A stretch of DNA of 64,000 bases, from the NCBI GenBank assembly GCA_963680875.1, contig OY804579.1, positions 40,198,397 to 40,262,396 on the forward strand, written 5' to 3'. Source of the stretch: Bathymodiolus brooksi (lineage: Eukaryota; Mollusca; Bivalvia; Mytilida; Modiolidae). How positions within the stretch are numbered: the stretch's first letter is position 1; the number at the start of each line of letters is the position of its first letter. Below the pieces are notes generated by a model, which saw only the letters and a program-made list of their open reading frames with translations, did not search any database and had not been told where the DNA came from. Both the position numbers and the translations under genes were made by a program. Below, in pieces: positions 10,729 to 25,300 of the stretch.

Positions 10729-13700
10729 AAAAAAAAAAAAAAAAAAAAAAAACCAATGAGGAATAGTTAATATAGATAAGAGTAAATTTTGGTTTCCATG
10801 GGAACTTAAATAAATCATGTTTATCATCAAAAGAAATAGGAGGTAACTTCTGCGTCTTGCTTTGCAGCGAGTGCAAATAATTTTTTTTCTTAAAACAAAG
10901 AAAAACACACATCAAAATTAGATTTAAAATAAAAATTCAAAAGTTTGGGTGTTAATCCCATTTTGACCCTCTTTACATATTGAAAATGCACAAACCCAAG
11001 TTATGACAGGTTCCAAATTTCTAAATCAAATCTCCCAGAATCATTCTTTTGAACAGTGATTGGGTGGAGAGAATAACCTTAACTTTTCTTTTTAACAAGA
11101 GCAGCAAAAACTAGGATATCAATTAACCATAACAAAAATAATGGCAAGCATAACACATTCTATAATTAGAATCATACTGTTATGTATATATAATAAATAA
11201 TAAATATGATATATATAATATACCGGAAAGGAAAAGAACATTTACTCCAAGGAACCTAACTTTGAACATTGACAGGCCAGTTGTAATTTATTAATTTGAT
11301 ATGTGTAATTGTATAATACTATTAAGTATTTTCTGTTATTTTATTAAAGTATAGAAACTTAATTGATTGTTGGTTGTATCTTTCTGTTACTAGAATATTC
11401 TAGAAAAAACTTTACGTAACACATACCATCTGCTTGATCCATAGCTTCTAATGTGTAAAGGATTTCACCAAACAATCCTCTATCTCCATCTTCAGCCGAT
11501 ACAATTCCAATCTGTCTCCCCACATTGTAACTCTCCACGGTGAAAAACGAATAATTGCTGCTTTTAAAGATTGGAGCATTGTCGTTAACATCTAGAACAT
11601 TTACAGTCATCTAAAATAAAACAACAAATATGATCAAATATACATGCAACCTGATTGGTCAATAAAGGTCAAGCTATTTCTGTATAAAAACACTGTCTCC
11701 ATCCATAATAGTATCTCTTAATCTAAGAATACATTAATTACAGTTAAACATGTATTAAGAGGTCATGACGTTTGGGACAAAGAAAATGTGGCCTTATAAG
11801 ACAGGTGACCTTTTAAAAGAGGGTCAATTCATATGAAATAATCTATGACAGGATAAGAAAAAGGTGACCTTTTAATACAGGTGACTGCTTGATAGAGGTG
11901 ACAGCATGAGAAGGCTTGACTGTACTTTTAAAATATAACATAATTTTTATTGCTGTTCCTCATCTTATCATTTACCCAAATTAATCATTTGTCAGATTTC
12001 ATCTATATTACATTATTTAATTTTCTTTTATTCTGTACTTTTATTAATAACAAATTTAAATTTTTTTAAAAATTTGAAAAGATTTAATGCTGACAGTCAA
12101 TGAATTTACAAACACTATACATTGTACAATCTCACTCTCCAGTACAGAGACAATAACTGGTTCCATATCACTACACTCAAATATAATATCTGCAAAAAAT
12201 ATGCTCCTCCACTTTACGGAGGGACTACAAATTCCTGTAATCTGACAGAATTTTTCATCGTCTGCCCCTGATGTTTGTCAACAAAGAATGACCATGAAGG
12301 CTGAAGGCATGGCTTACCGGCCTTGAGATATATCTCTCATGGTATCGGTCAATGGTGTGGTGGAGGTGATTATCGTGTCATATAATATCCAGAATCCTTT
12401 GCATGCCTGATCAACATGGTTTAATCGATAATAAAAATGTGTCATATTTTTGTGAAATCTTAGAATTTTAAATTCTCTCTCAAATCTACTTACAGCTACT
12501 GTACTTATTTGCTTGACTTCTGCAGAAATATCAGCTTTATAGTTGTCAGTGGCAACAACTTGTAAATTGTACACTGGAGTTGTCTCATGGTCAAGTTTTA
12601 CACCATTAGCGATGAAAATTAAACCCTGTGAAAATATGTCTCAAATTAGCGATGAAAATTAAACTCTGTGAAAATATGTCTCAAATTATCAAAGTCATCT
12701 ATTGGATCTTCGGGATTCAAAACATTCCTTTAATTAATTTACTCATTAATCATTTAACAGATGACAATTTATAGTAACAAAGTTCAAATGCTTTGAAGTA
12801 CATGTAATATTTATACTACGGTTAAACTCGGAAAACCGTGGTATAAATGATATGTAACATGAAGTCATGCAATATCACATCTGATCTAGGTCGTTGATTA
12901 TTGCACTGCTCTCTGAAAGTAATAAAGCTACAACCCAGATTTAAAGTGTGCAATATCTCGTATCTGCATGTATTATGTCATAGTTCTTAGCTGTTGCTTA
13001 CATTTTAGTAAATAAACCATAAAAAGATCAAAGGAAAAGAATGCATTCATGTTACAACTTGTTTTAATACATTTTATGCAATAATTAAAAATTCTAGAAA
13101 AAAAAATAGGACAAAACACTCTCATCAATAAATACAAATGTACTCATCTCATTGGCCAAACAAATCAGAAAAATTAATGTACTTCAGCCATAAATTTTCA
13201 GTCTGTAATATACTTAATCCCATTATTATGCTTAAAATTAACATTTTTTACAACCTTCTAAACATCAAAATAAATAACTGACAGTGAAAAATACTAACCT
13301 CTTTATTATTACTGGTGAACATTAAAAAGTCACTGGCTCCTTGTCCAGTTAACGAGTACTGAATATCTGCATAACTTCCACTGTCTTGATCTGAGGCATA
13401 TACAGAGCCGACTTGTGCAGGATAAAGCCGATCTTCATCAATATAGAAGGTATAATTCTGTAACATATATACGATCAGTCTTAATTAATGTAGCATAATA
13501 ATTATAGTGCTATAATTATAATTAAAAATAGCATATAGATTTCTGTACAATCATAAACAAGAGATTGAGTCACCTAGATCTGAATCTAAGTCAATCAGAC
13601 CTGTACAATCATAAACAAGAGATTGAGTCACCCAGATCTGAATCTAAGTCAATCAGACCTATACAATCATAAACAAGAGATTGAGTCACCCAGACCTGAA

Positions 13701-16700
13701 TCTAAGTCAATCAGACCTGTACAATCATAACCAAGAGATTGAGTCACCCAGACCTGAATCTAAGTCAATCAGACCTATACAATCATAAACAAGAGATTGA
13801 GTCACCCAGATCTGAATCTAAGTCAATCAGACCTATACAATCATAAACAAGAGCTTGAGTCACCCAGATCTGAATCTAAGTCAATCAGACCTATACAATA
13901 ATAAACAAGAGATTGAGTCACCCAGACCTGAATCTAAGTCAATCAGACCTGTACAATCATAAACAAGAGCTTGAGTCACCCAGATCTGAATCTAAGTCAA
14001 TCAGACCTGTACAATCATAAGCAAGAGCTTGAGTCACCCAGATCTGAATCTAAGTCAATCAGACCTGTACAATCATAACCAAGAGATTGAGTCACCCGGG
14101 GCCGTAGCTATAATCCGACAGTCCGATAGTCCGACAAATGCTTTAAACTGATGAAAGTTTTGAAAAATAATTTGGCCAAAGATGATATATTCGTAGTTTC
14201 AGGACATGGGCCATTCATTTTTATACGCCCGTCAAAATACGGGCTTATTATGGCATACCGCTGTTCGTCCGTCCATCCACGCCTCGTATGATAACATCTC
14301 TCACTTGTTCCCCCTTTTACTGATAGGTCACGTCGTGACATACCTTGTATTGATAAAAGGGGGAGCAAGTGAGAGGTGTGATTTTAGTCAGCTTAGAAAA
14401 CGCCAGTTTTCTTATGGTATATACAATTAATTGGTTTAAAAAATGCAGTATTTTAATTACTGTCCTCACGCTGAGCAACTGACCTTCAATTGTCACAAAG
14501 GGGGGGAGGGGTGTATCATGGCACAGTTGTTTATTTTGTCATATTCCGATGCAGTTTCTTTCCGTGATATAAGGGGTCACTTAGGGACAATTCCTTCAAT
14601 CGTAACTTTTTATATATGCGCTTGTCATAGAAGGCGACTATAGCGGGGTCACCCGTCGGAATCCCGGGGATTAAAAATAGGACCAACTTGTCGTCGGAAG
14701 AGACAGAAAAACATGTTCTCGTGTTAAGTCGTTGCCCATGTTGCCCAGAGTCCCCTCTTTCTTATTTTTTGTTTACAAACTTTTCTCATCCTGAATATGA
14801 CTGAAATATTGCTTGCTGGACCTTAAGCAATCAATCAATCAATCAATCAATCAATTCGCACACATTATTGTATCTAGCACTATTGATGTGTCAACATTGC
14901 TTTTTAACATAAATATTCCATGATAAAGGGCGGGGGACACTGGTACGCTCTTCTTTTTGTCTTTTCCTTTTTTTTGTATTCATTTATTTTATCTTTCTTT
15001 TCAATGGCGACTTTTCTTGGCTGGACTCGGCTACACGCTACTTGAATAAAGCCTGAAGTAGTCGCTACTAACAAATATACGGGATACTTATATTACTGGT
15101 TCATCACGACTGGATCCAGGTTTTTATGGAGTCCGTGTTGTTCATATATGTGTTTTTTTGAGTTCTTGTGTGTCCCTGCCAATTGTTTGTCCATCTATGA
15201 TATCGTGTTTCCGATGTTCTGGACCTTTCTTTGGTGAGTAAATGGTTCGGTTTCTGGCCCCATATTACACATGTTATAGTGTTAACTTTCAAAGAAATAA
15301 AGCATTTGTCAGACTATCAGACTGTCGGACCGTCGGATTATAGGTCGGACCCCGAGTCACCCAGATCTGAATCTAAGTCAATCAGACATGTACAATCATA
15401 AACAAGAGATTGAGTCACCCTGACCTGAATCTAAGTCAATCAGACCTGTACAGTCATAAACAAGAGATTGAGTCACCCAGATCTGAATCTAAGTCAATCA
15501 GACATGGGTCTAATGCAATCAGACATGTGTCTAATGCAACCAGACATGGGTCTAATGCAATCAGACATGGGTCTAATGCAACCAGACATGGGTCTAATGC
15601 AACCAGACATGGGTCTAATGCAACCAGACATGGGTCTAATGCAATCAGACATGGGTCTAATGCAACCAGACATGGGTCTAATGCAATCAGACATGGGTCT
15701 AATGCAACCAGACATGGGTCTAATGCAATCAGACATGGGTCTAATGCAACCAGACATGGGTCTAATGTAACCAGACATGTGTCTAATGCAATCAGACATG
15801 GGTCTAATGCAACCAGACCTGAATTCATGTCATTATAAACAGGTTTGAAAATAAACCAAGGAAGACTTACAATAATATTGATTGATTGTTAGAGGCATAT
15901 ATTTCATGCACATTCATACAAAGAACAAGTTCAACAATGCATAAATATTATACAGAAAGAAGGAGGAATGGCACAACTGGGGCCTGGGGCATCAACTTTT
16001 GACTGCCACTGGAGAAGTATGGAGAGTTAAGAAGAAGGAGAATAGAAGAATATGTTTATTTGTCAATTAAAGATGCCCATGATAGGCAGTATAATTACAT
16101 GAAGATCACAATATTTACATTAATTGGTATGATTAGATTGATTGGATTTAACATACAAGACATACAAATACATGTAAATATACAATTTTGTAATCAATAA
16201 TGCATAGTGATCCCTGTAAGAGATTAAGAGACAGTGCATCATCCACAGTTGTATATCTAACACAGATATATAATTATTATTATTAATATTGTATAACATA
16301 AAATATTACTATTATTAATTTTGAATTATATCATTTCTCGATGAATGTAACTTTAGTATCATATCAGAAAGTTGATTTATGATGAAATTGTCTTCATTGG
16401 ACATTAACCATATAAATTGCTCTCTAATATCTAAATGTTTAAAGTTATAATTATTATTATTTATAAGATCAATAAATGGTGTTCTCACATTTTGAAGTGC
16501 TTCACATTTTAATAAGAAGTGAATTTCATCTTCAACTTCCTTTAAACATAATTTACAAATTCTTTCTTTTGCCTGAAGCCCTCTGTGTCTTCCTCTTTCT
16601 ATTTCTAAATTATGATTACTTATTCGTAATTTTGAGAGTAAAATTCTTTGTTCATCATTTTTCATAGATAAATAGGGTTCTAGACTTATGTTATTCTTAA

Positions 16701-19700
16701 ATAATCTATATGTTCTTAATTTATTTCCAAAATCCTTATTAATTTTATCATCATGTAAAGATAGGAACCACAGTCTATTATAATTAGATTTAAGTTTAGT
16801 GTACAAAACATGTTTTAAATTAGTTTTTGAGTTCATAACAAATCTTAAGTCAAGTTTTAAATATTTTAATAAGGACAGGATAGTACTATACCAACTTTTC
16901 TTATTCTGATCATATAATAATTTTGATACAGAGAGAGCCTCAGACAAAAGAATGTCTTTACTATTAGATATACGAGTTAAATAAGAAAACATAGAAATTA
17001 TTATTTCAATAAATAAAGGATATCTTCCGAGTTCTCCAATCACTGCCAGGTTAGAGCTTCTTTTCCCAACTCCAAGTGAAAATTTACAAAATTTCATATG
17101 AGCTTTTTCTGCTTTTAGGTCATTACATAATTTTGAAAAATAATTATCTCCCTTGTCTAATAATTTCTGGGGATCAAATGTACCCCACACTTCACTACCA
17201 TATGTATGTTAAAATAGGCTTAACAGTATGGTCAAATACATGTAATAGGGTTTTAATTTTCGGCTTATGCCCTTCAAAACATTTATACATTTTAAATAAG
17301 GCTTTTAAGCCTCTTTTATATAGTTCTTCTTTAGCATCTGAGAAGCTCCCAGAGGCATTAAACATTACCCCTAAATATCTGTATTGTTTAACTTTTTCAA
17401 TCAACTGATTATCAATCATAAAAGTAACTGGGAACAGTCTTCCAGTACTATTAAATACTAGTGATTTAGTCTTATCAGTATTAATTTCCATACCCCATTT
17501 TTTACAGTACTGAGATACTTTATCCAGACTGTTTTGTAGTCCTTCTGCAGTTTCAGAGAGGAGAACAATGTCATCAGCATATAATAAACAGTTTAATTTT
17601 AGAGAATTGAGGGTAACAGGATTACAAGTTTGGTAAAAAATTTCTGGGAGATCATTAATAAACAGTTTAAACAGGTTGGGTCTTAGATTATCCCCTTGGC
17701 GAACACCAATGTTGGAAGAAAATGAATCAGTTACATTTGATCTGTTGGTTTTTACACATAATTCTGTTTTTTGATACATGTTTTTAATAATGTTATAGAA
17801 TAAGTCACTTATCCTGTTCTTCCTTAATTTATATAAAAGGCCATCATGCCTCACTTTATCAAAAGCCTTTCTCAAGTCAATAAAACATGAAAAAAGGACT
17901 TTTGGATTATTCTGGGTATATTTTTCGATAAGAGTCTTCAGAACAAACATATGATCACTTGTTCTTTTATTTTTACAGAAACCAATCTGTTCTGGTCTAA
18001 TAATATTTCTTTTAAATAAAAAATTCTCTAATCTTGTATTAAGTATTTTAGCAAATAATTTTCCCAATGCACTACCAATTGTAATACCTCTATAATTTGT
18101 GGGATCATCTTTAGGGCCACTTTTATAAACAGGAACAATGAACCCATTTGCCCAAGATGAAGGAAAAGAGCTTGTCGACAAAACAAAATTAAATGTTTTA
18201 TTGAAACTTTTCAATAGGAATGACTGGCTACTTTTCAACATTTCATTTAATATTATGTCCATGCCGCTGGACTTCTTATTTTTTAATGAAAATATTCCTT
18301 CTATTATTTCTTTATCTGTCATTTTAAAATCAAGTTCTGAAAAAATTTGTTCCTCTTCTAACCTTTTAAGATCCTTTTTAATATTGGAATTGGGAGCATT
18401 CAATTTGTTATCATTGAGCTCTTGAAAGTAATTAAACCAGGTAATATTTGCAATGTCAGGAGAAGTTGTCTTATTGTCTCTAGATAAGTCATTTAATAAG
18501 GTCTAATATTTACTTGGATTGTTTTCCTTAAGGTTATCAAGTTCATCTATTATATTTTTTCTGAAATCTTTCAATTTCTTTTTTCTAGCTTTCCTATATA
18601 TTTTAAGTAGTGAGAAATAAGATTCTCTAACTAGAGGATCCTTACTGTATTGTTTTAGCAATTTCTCCTTGTCATCTAACCGTCGTCGTAAATTGAAAAG
18701 AGATGAATCAAACCACTTGGGTTGTCTTTTTTTATTCAAAATCTTACTGTTTCTTGTTTTCCTTGGACTCTTTAGTTTCAAAGACATATTAGCAGCTTCC
18801 ATAATAATACAGTTTAGATCATTTACCATTGAGTCAATATTATTATAATTATTTTCATTAAAATTAATTATTAGTTCATCTATTCTAGTTGATGACATAG
18901 CATTTTGGAAAAGTTGAGTTGAATTTTCATCCCATTTGTAGGTGGATGGAGAAGGGTGTGATCTACTATCAGAAGTATTATAGATTTGATGACCAGTTCT
19001 CAGCATTATAGAGATTTGGCAGTGATCAGACAACTCACCTAAGAATTTATTTACTTTAAAAAATAAAATATTTTTAATTAAACTTTCAGATGATATGAAA
19101 TAGTCCACAACACTGCTACCATTAGGCATGAAGCAAGTAAATTCACCCATGAAATCACCTGAAATACCCCCATTTAATATTCTTAAGCCAGTATGAATGC
19201 ACAATTCATTTAAAGTTTTACCTCTTGTGGGTAACATACTATCCTCACTATGACTGGTATATAAATTAATATCTGGTGAAAAATTTTCAAAAATAGGAAT
19301 ATTATTTATTGTGTTATCAGCTGGTATAAAATCTAACGTGTGGGTACCAGTTCTAGCATTCAAATCACCTGCTAATATTATTTTCCTGTCATTTGAGTAT
19401 TTAGATATATCTTTCTCAATAAGCTCAAGAATATCATCTTGAAGTTTTCTTGAGTATGAGGAGTACTCAGGGGGGTTATAAATAAAGCATATATAGGTAT
19501 CATCCTTCCGTCCAAAAAAGGATTTACAAAGTTTAAGCCAAATATAGTTATTATTTTGGTGTTCCAGAAATTTAACACCAGTTCTTAGTTGTGTTTTAAC
19601 AAAGACAGATATACCCCCTGAACGTTTGTTGGTACCTTTAGATTTTGGTCTAATTAAATGGACTGATCTAAACCCCTCTAGCATCAGCGAGTTTTCTAAA

Positions 19701-22346
19701 GAACAATGGGTTTCCATAAGACATATAATATCTTTTTCCTTTATTTCATTTATGAATCTTTGATCACTATACTTGTCAAAACCTTAAGAAGAGATGACAA
19801 ATTTAATATTATGAAGTGGTTACAATGCAACTAATGGGTAGGGGTACTCTTATTTTAAATTCTACAAAAAGATTGTTTAACATGCAAGGAGAATGGTACT
19901 CTCCTAATATGACACCAACTATGGTTCACAGTCAGAATTTCGGTACTATAGTCAGACAATAACCTATTACAAGGACATCCTCTATCAGCCACTTGTGGAT
20001 ATTCTGAATAACTTTGTGAGTTGAGCACTGGGAACAGTCACCAGTACCCAAAGAATGATATTGAAAAAAATTACTTGTGAGGTGACAAAAAACGAATGGT
20101 TAAACCAAGGGGCAGATAAGCAACAAGAATTATTATTATTAAAGTACTTACATTGGCAAGAAATACTGGAGCATTGTCATTGATATCTGTGACTTGGATG
20201 GTAACAGACGCTGTAGCTGTAGCCTGAGAACCGATCGCCCGTACTCCAAAAGTTAAAAATTTAATGTTCAGAGATTCATAATTTAATCTCTTCATGATTC
20301 GTATCTGACCTGAAAGTAAATATCATAGAATAAAAATGGATCACTGATATTAAAACAACAAACTCCACCATCTTTAGAGAAGCTTAAAAAAATCCCATTT
20401 CCTGAAGGAACATTAAATTTCAACAAATATGGGTTAGGGTTATGGTGTTTAATGCCACTTTCAACAATATTTCAGCTATATCGTGGTGGTCAGTTTTATT
20501 GGTGGAGGAAATCAGAGTACCCGGAGAAAACCACCGACCTGCCACAAGTTACCCAACTACCATAAAATCATGACCATGTCGGGCCTTGAACAAATATGTA
20601 TTCGATTTAAAGATGCTCAATTTACATGGTTTATATTTGATTCTTTAGTTTTTCGTCGAATATTTTTTGACCACAATCTTCATTGTATTTAGGTAATTTG
20701 CATGATTAAAAGTAATTTTAAAATTAAAATAAAAATCCATCAAAAATGACTGAATAAAGATACCTTTAATTTTCTGTGATCATATTTGTACTCAATTTTG
20801 TTTTCATGTAATTGTTTTCAATGCAACTCTTTAATTATTTTGTTCTTTCTTATAAAATTGGTTTTTTGTTATTAATTTTATATCATTATTCAATTTAATT
20901 TTTGTGTCCTTAAACATAACAAGGATAAACAACTGCCCAATATTCTAAAGTTATGACAATGCAAACAGAAATCATATATTTTAAGCCTGACCTTATTCCT
21001 GTTGCGGTCTTTGTCAACAGCAATCAGTCCTCGAAATGAAAATTTTAATTTACTGGTCCGAATCAAATTCTTTGAATTAATTTTTATACAGTTCTAAATA
21101 AAAACTACAAAAGTTACTGGAACGAAAAAAGTTGTACTGGTCTTTGGCAGGAGGACCTCATCATGAGGACTGAGCAATTATTGACAAAATCCAATTTGCA
21201 ACTAGCATAAACTATAGGACAAATTAACATTAAGTACCAGTAGTTCTGTCCACGGAAAAATAATTTCCTACATCAGAGGAAGCAATTTCTTCAAAATTCC
21301 TGATATTTTCAGATATGGCAGGATCGTATGCTATCAGTGTTGTTATCATTGTCGTGACGTTCGTCTCCTCTGCAATTCTAAAGTTGTAGTTGGGGTTAAC
21401 CACGGACCACGGGGCAGCAAATGTTGGGTCTATTGAGGCATCAGCCAGTATGGTTACCAACACATCAGCTGAAATAAATCAAGTAAACCAGTACTATTTG
21501 TTGGTGTAGTTATATGAATAAATCAAGTAAACCTGTACTATTTGTTGGTGTAGCTATATAAATAAATCAAGTAAACCTGTACTATTTGTTGGTGTAGTTA
21601 TATAAATAAATCAAGTAAACCTGTACTATTTGTTGGTGTAGTTATATAAATAAATCAAGTAAACCAGTACTATTTGTTGGTGTAGTTATATAAATAAATC
21701 AAGTAAACCAGTACTATTTGTTGGTGTAGTTATATAAATAAATCAAGTAAACCTGTACTATTTTTTTGTTGTAGTTATATAAATAAATCAAATAAACCTG
21801 TACTATTTGTTGGTGTAGTTATACATATATATATATATATATAAATCAAGTAAACCTGTACTATTTGTTGGTGTAGTTATATAAATAAATCAAGTAAACC
21901 TGTACTATTTTTTGGTGTAGTTATATAAATAAATCAATGCCAAAAAACTGAATAATTTGACCTTGAGATTAGATGCTAAGGTCATGGGAGGGTCATGATG
22001 AAATGGAACGCATCGTCTTGAGATGGTGCATGGACGTGCCAAATATCACAAGCCTAGATTAAAAGATGAAAAAGTTCAGACCCAGACGAACAATGTGAAT
22101 GACAAAAAAAAAGAATTCTGCGTAAATCAATATGTCTCAAGAGCCTTTGAAATAAAACATACCTTGTCTATAAAACTGAATATAATTTGATTAACAGTCT
22201 ATCATGTTCACTTCCAGTACTGTTTAAAGTTGTCATTTTTGACAGGTTTGAGTAACAAGCTTAATTTTTTAGCAGACGTTTGTCATTTGTGTACTACTGT
22301 GAAGTGTTGTAATATAATTCAAATCATTGATTTGAAAACTGTTAGA

Positions 22347-22378
<32 letters not shown>

Positions 22379-25300
22379 CAGTGAAACCTGTCTAAACAGA
22401 ACCTCCATGGGACCAAATTTTGTGTTTGTTATTGACAGGTTTTAGGCTTATACAGGTTCAATTAACAAAGATTTCCAAAATTGGGGACTTTATTTATTTA
22501 AAGTTTGGTTTATACAGGATTTCACTTTATTCCAGCAAATTTAAACAGGCTTCACTGTACAATAATTCTTATAGAATTAATGTATATCGTTTTGGTGTCT
22601 TTTGATTGGACAAGAGCACTGTCACATGTTTGTTTTTCATTTCTTCATAACTCGATGAACTATTTCATTTTTGATCCGTTCATAACTCAATGAATCTTTT
22701 TTGTTTAACCAGCATAAACAATATGGCAACCGATGACGGAAACTATGATAGTGTCAGATTGAAAGCCATATTTACAACAATGCACAAAAATAATTAAAAT
22801 GCCTATCTGGCAAACATCTTTTAGTTAAAATTTGTGGAGAGGACCTTTGTAAGTTGGAATAACTTGTGTCCGATCCAAATGTTATATAGTTAACAATAAA
22901 ATACGTTTAATCTAAATCTAAAATTTATCAAAATTGAAGCATACACCAAGCCTAATGACGTCAACAACATTTCGCGGAATTTTAATTTGTGTGATTTTTA
23001 GACCAGGGATATGCAAGAATATATTTTTATGTTCAGTATATCATTGAAGAATTATAAGGATTAAACGGTTCTTTTCAGGAGTTCTTGCATGTGTACATGG
23101 TGCTGATGCACTCACAAACTTTACATTAACGTTCTTTGGACGTTTATTCAGTTTATGAGTGCATCGGCACCGTGTACACATGCATGAACTCCTGAAGAGA
23201 AGCGTTTAATCCTATAATATGGCTGAAATATTGACAAAGTAGAAAAAACACATATATCAATCAGTAAGGTATAAAAAAAAAATTCAAACCTGTAGCTGTT
23301 TGTACAGACGGACTCTGAGCCATCGTGTCTGTCACATGTACTTTCAAATCTATTGTTGCTGCTGAATCTCGGCTCAACTGAAGTGATGTCCTAATTACAC
23401 CAGAAGTCGAATTAATCGTGAATGCATCCTGAAACAAAATATTTAATATAAAACATCACCAAAAATCAAAATTAAAGTTTGTTTTTGCCCGCAAAAACGT
23501 ATGTCTCCCCCCCCCATCCCACAAACTGTAGTCATAGGTAAAAAATCTATTTGGGTAACAAATAAAATTAAGCTTCAATGAATAACAAAAAAAACCTGTT
23601 TTTAATCCATGAAACACCAAAAAAAAATTGATCAAAAGTGCTAAAGCAAGGGTTACAGGTACTATTCCATATTGTCATGGCAAAGTTCCCCATTCCAGAA
23701 AATTGCTCAGCTATGTTCCAATGATTTTAAAGGAGTTTTGTTCTTCTAAAATCAATGGATTGGTGATGAAAACTTTTTCAGGGAAATAGTGACATTATGA
23801 TAGACTCTTATACATATATATATATATATACAAGTTTCAGTAAGGGATATTACACTAGAGTGTTTGCAAATAACTCCCACAAAATTTAGGGGATCAACAT
23901 TTCCTGGTAATATGCACAACTACATATGGTGTCCTTACTACCTACCAAGTTTCATGAAATTCTGTTCAGTAGTTTCAGAGGAGTTGTGCTGACATTAGCT
24001 GCTTCAGAAGTATATTTCGGGAAATTTTAATTTCAAAGGGGCATAACTCCCACAACATTTAAGGGATCAACATTTCCTGGTAATATGCACAACTACATAT
24101 GGTGTCCTAATTACTACCTACCAAGTTTCATGAAATTCTGTTTAGTAGTTTCAGAGGAGTTGTGCTGACAAGCTACTTCAGAAGTATATTTCGGGAAATT
24201 TTTTATTTCAAAGGGGCATATCTCTCACAACATTTAGGGGATCAACATTTCTTGGTAATATGCACAACTACATATGGTGTCCTTACTATCTACCAAGTTT
24301 AATGAAATTCCGTTCAGTAGTTTCAGAGGAGTTGCGCTGACAAACTGTGTGACGGACAGACAGACGAACGGACAGACAGACAGACGGACAGGACAAAAAC
24401 AATATGTCTCCCCACAAAAGTGGGGGGAGACATAATGAAATATACTATGAATTCATTTAAATTCATGAATACCAATTTTCTTAGTTTGAGGGAAAATTGT
24501 ATCTTCATAGATGCATATTATAATTCCCTGCTATAGTCTTTACATATATATATACATATATGGTGAAAACAGTCGTTGAATTATTAATTTTATGGTGTGT
24601 AAACTGTAAATAGGTGTACCACAAATAAAAATGAATTCACAATAACACATGAGATTCACCAATTTTAAAGAAGAAAAAATCACCATGTCATGTAAATACG
24701 TTACACTTAAGATGTAAATGTATTCAAAATACACAATCAATTAGCCTGTTCAAAGATGGCACTCAAGGGAATCTGAAAAATGTGCCCTTTATGAGCAGTT
24801 GCCCTTTATATACAGGTTAAAATTATATGCACTATTCATTAATGGGGAAAATTAGATTGCCCTTTATAGAAAGTGGTTTGCTATATAGGGGAGACCTTTA
24901 AGGCAGGTTTGACTGTAGTTGACCAGGGAGAACATATCTACATATCTGCAAGTATTCAGACCTAAAATAAAATACAGTTTGAAGTTACATATATACCTGC
25001 AAAAAAGCCCCCCCCACCAAGAAAATTACATTATAGTGTAATCAAATTTTTTATAGATATAATTTTTTTAATGGGTGAAGTGTTCTCAATACACAATAGT
25101 ATTAAATAACTATGAAATCATTGAATGATGAACAAATTAAATGTAAATCGTTACAAAAAACAAACCACAACATTACAAAATGGCCACCATTTTTTCCAAA
25201 TAATTACCTTCTGGTAACAGTAATACGTGAATCATTACATACTAAATGATAATATGGATTGACCGATCTTAAATAAGCAGTCACCTATCTCACCAAGGTC

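Noticed and set aside
11359..11426. Extension of exon 24 to the ORF end
   Set aside because: The GATG|GTATGT donor joins exon 25 in phase; the extra residues do not fit an EC repeat.
15410..15838. ORFs on both strands over the 21-bp array
   Set aside because: A 21-bp period keeps several frames open; sequence is low complexity.
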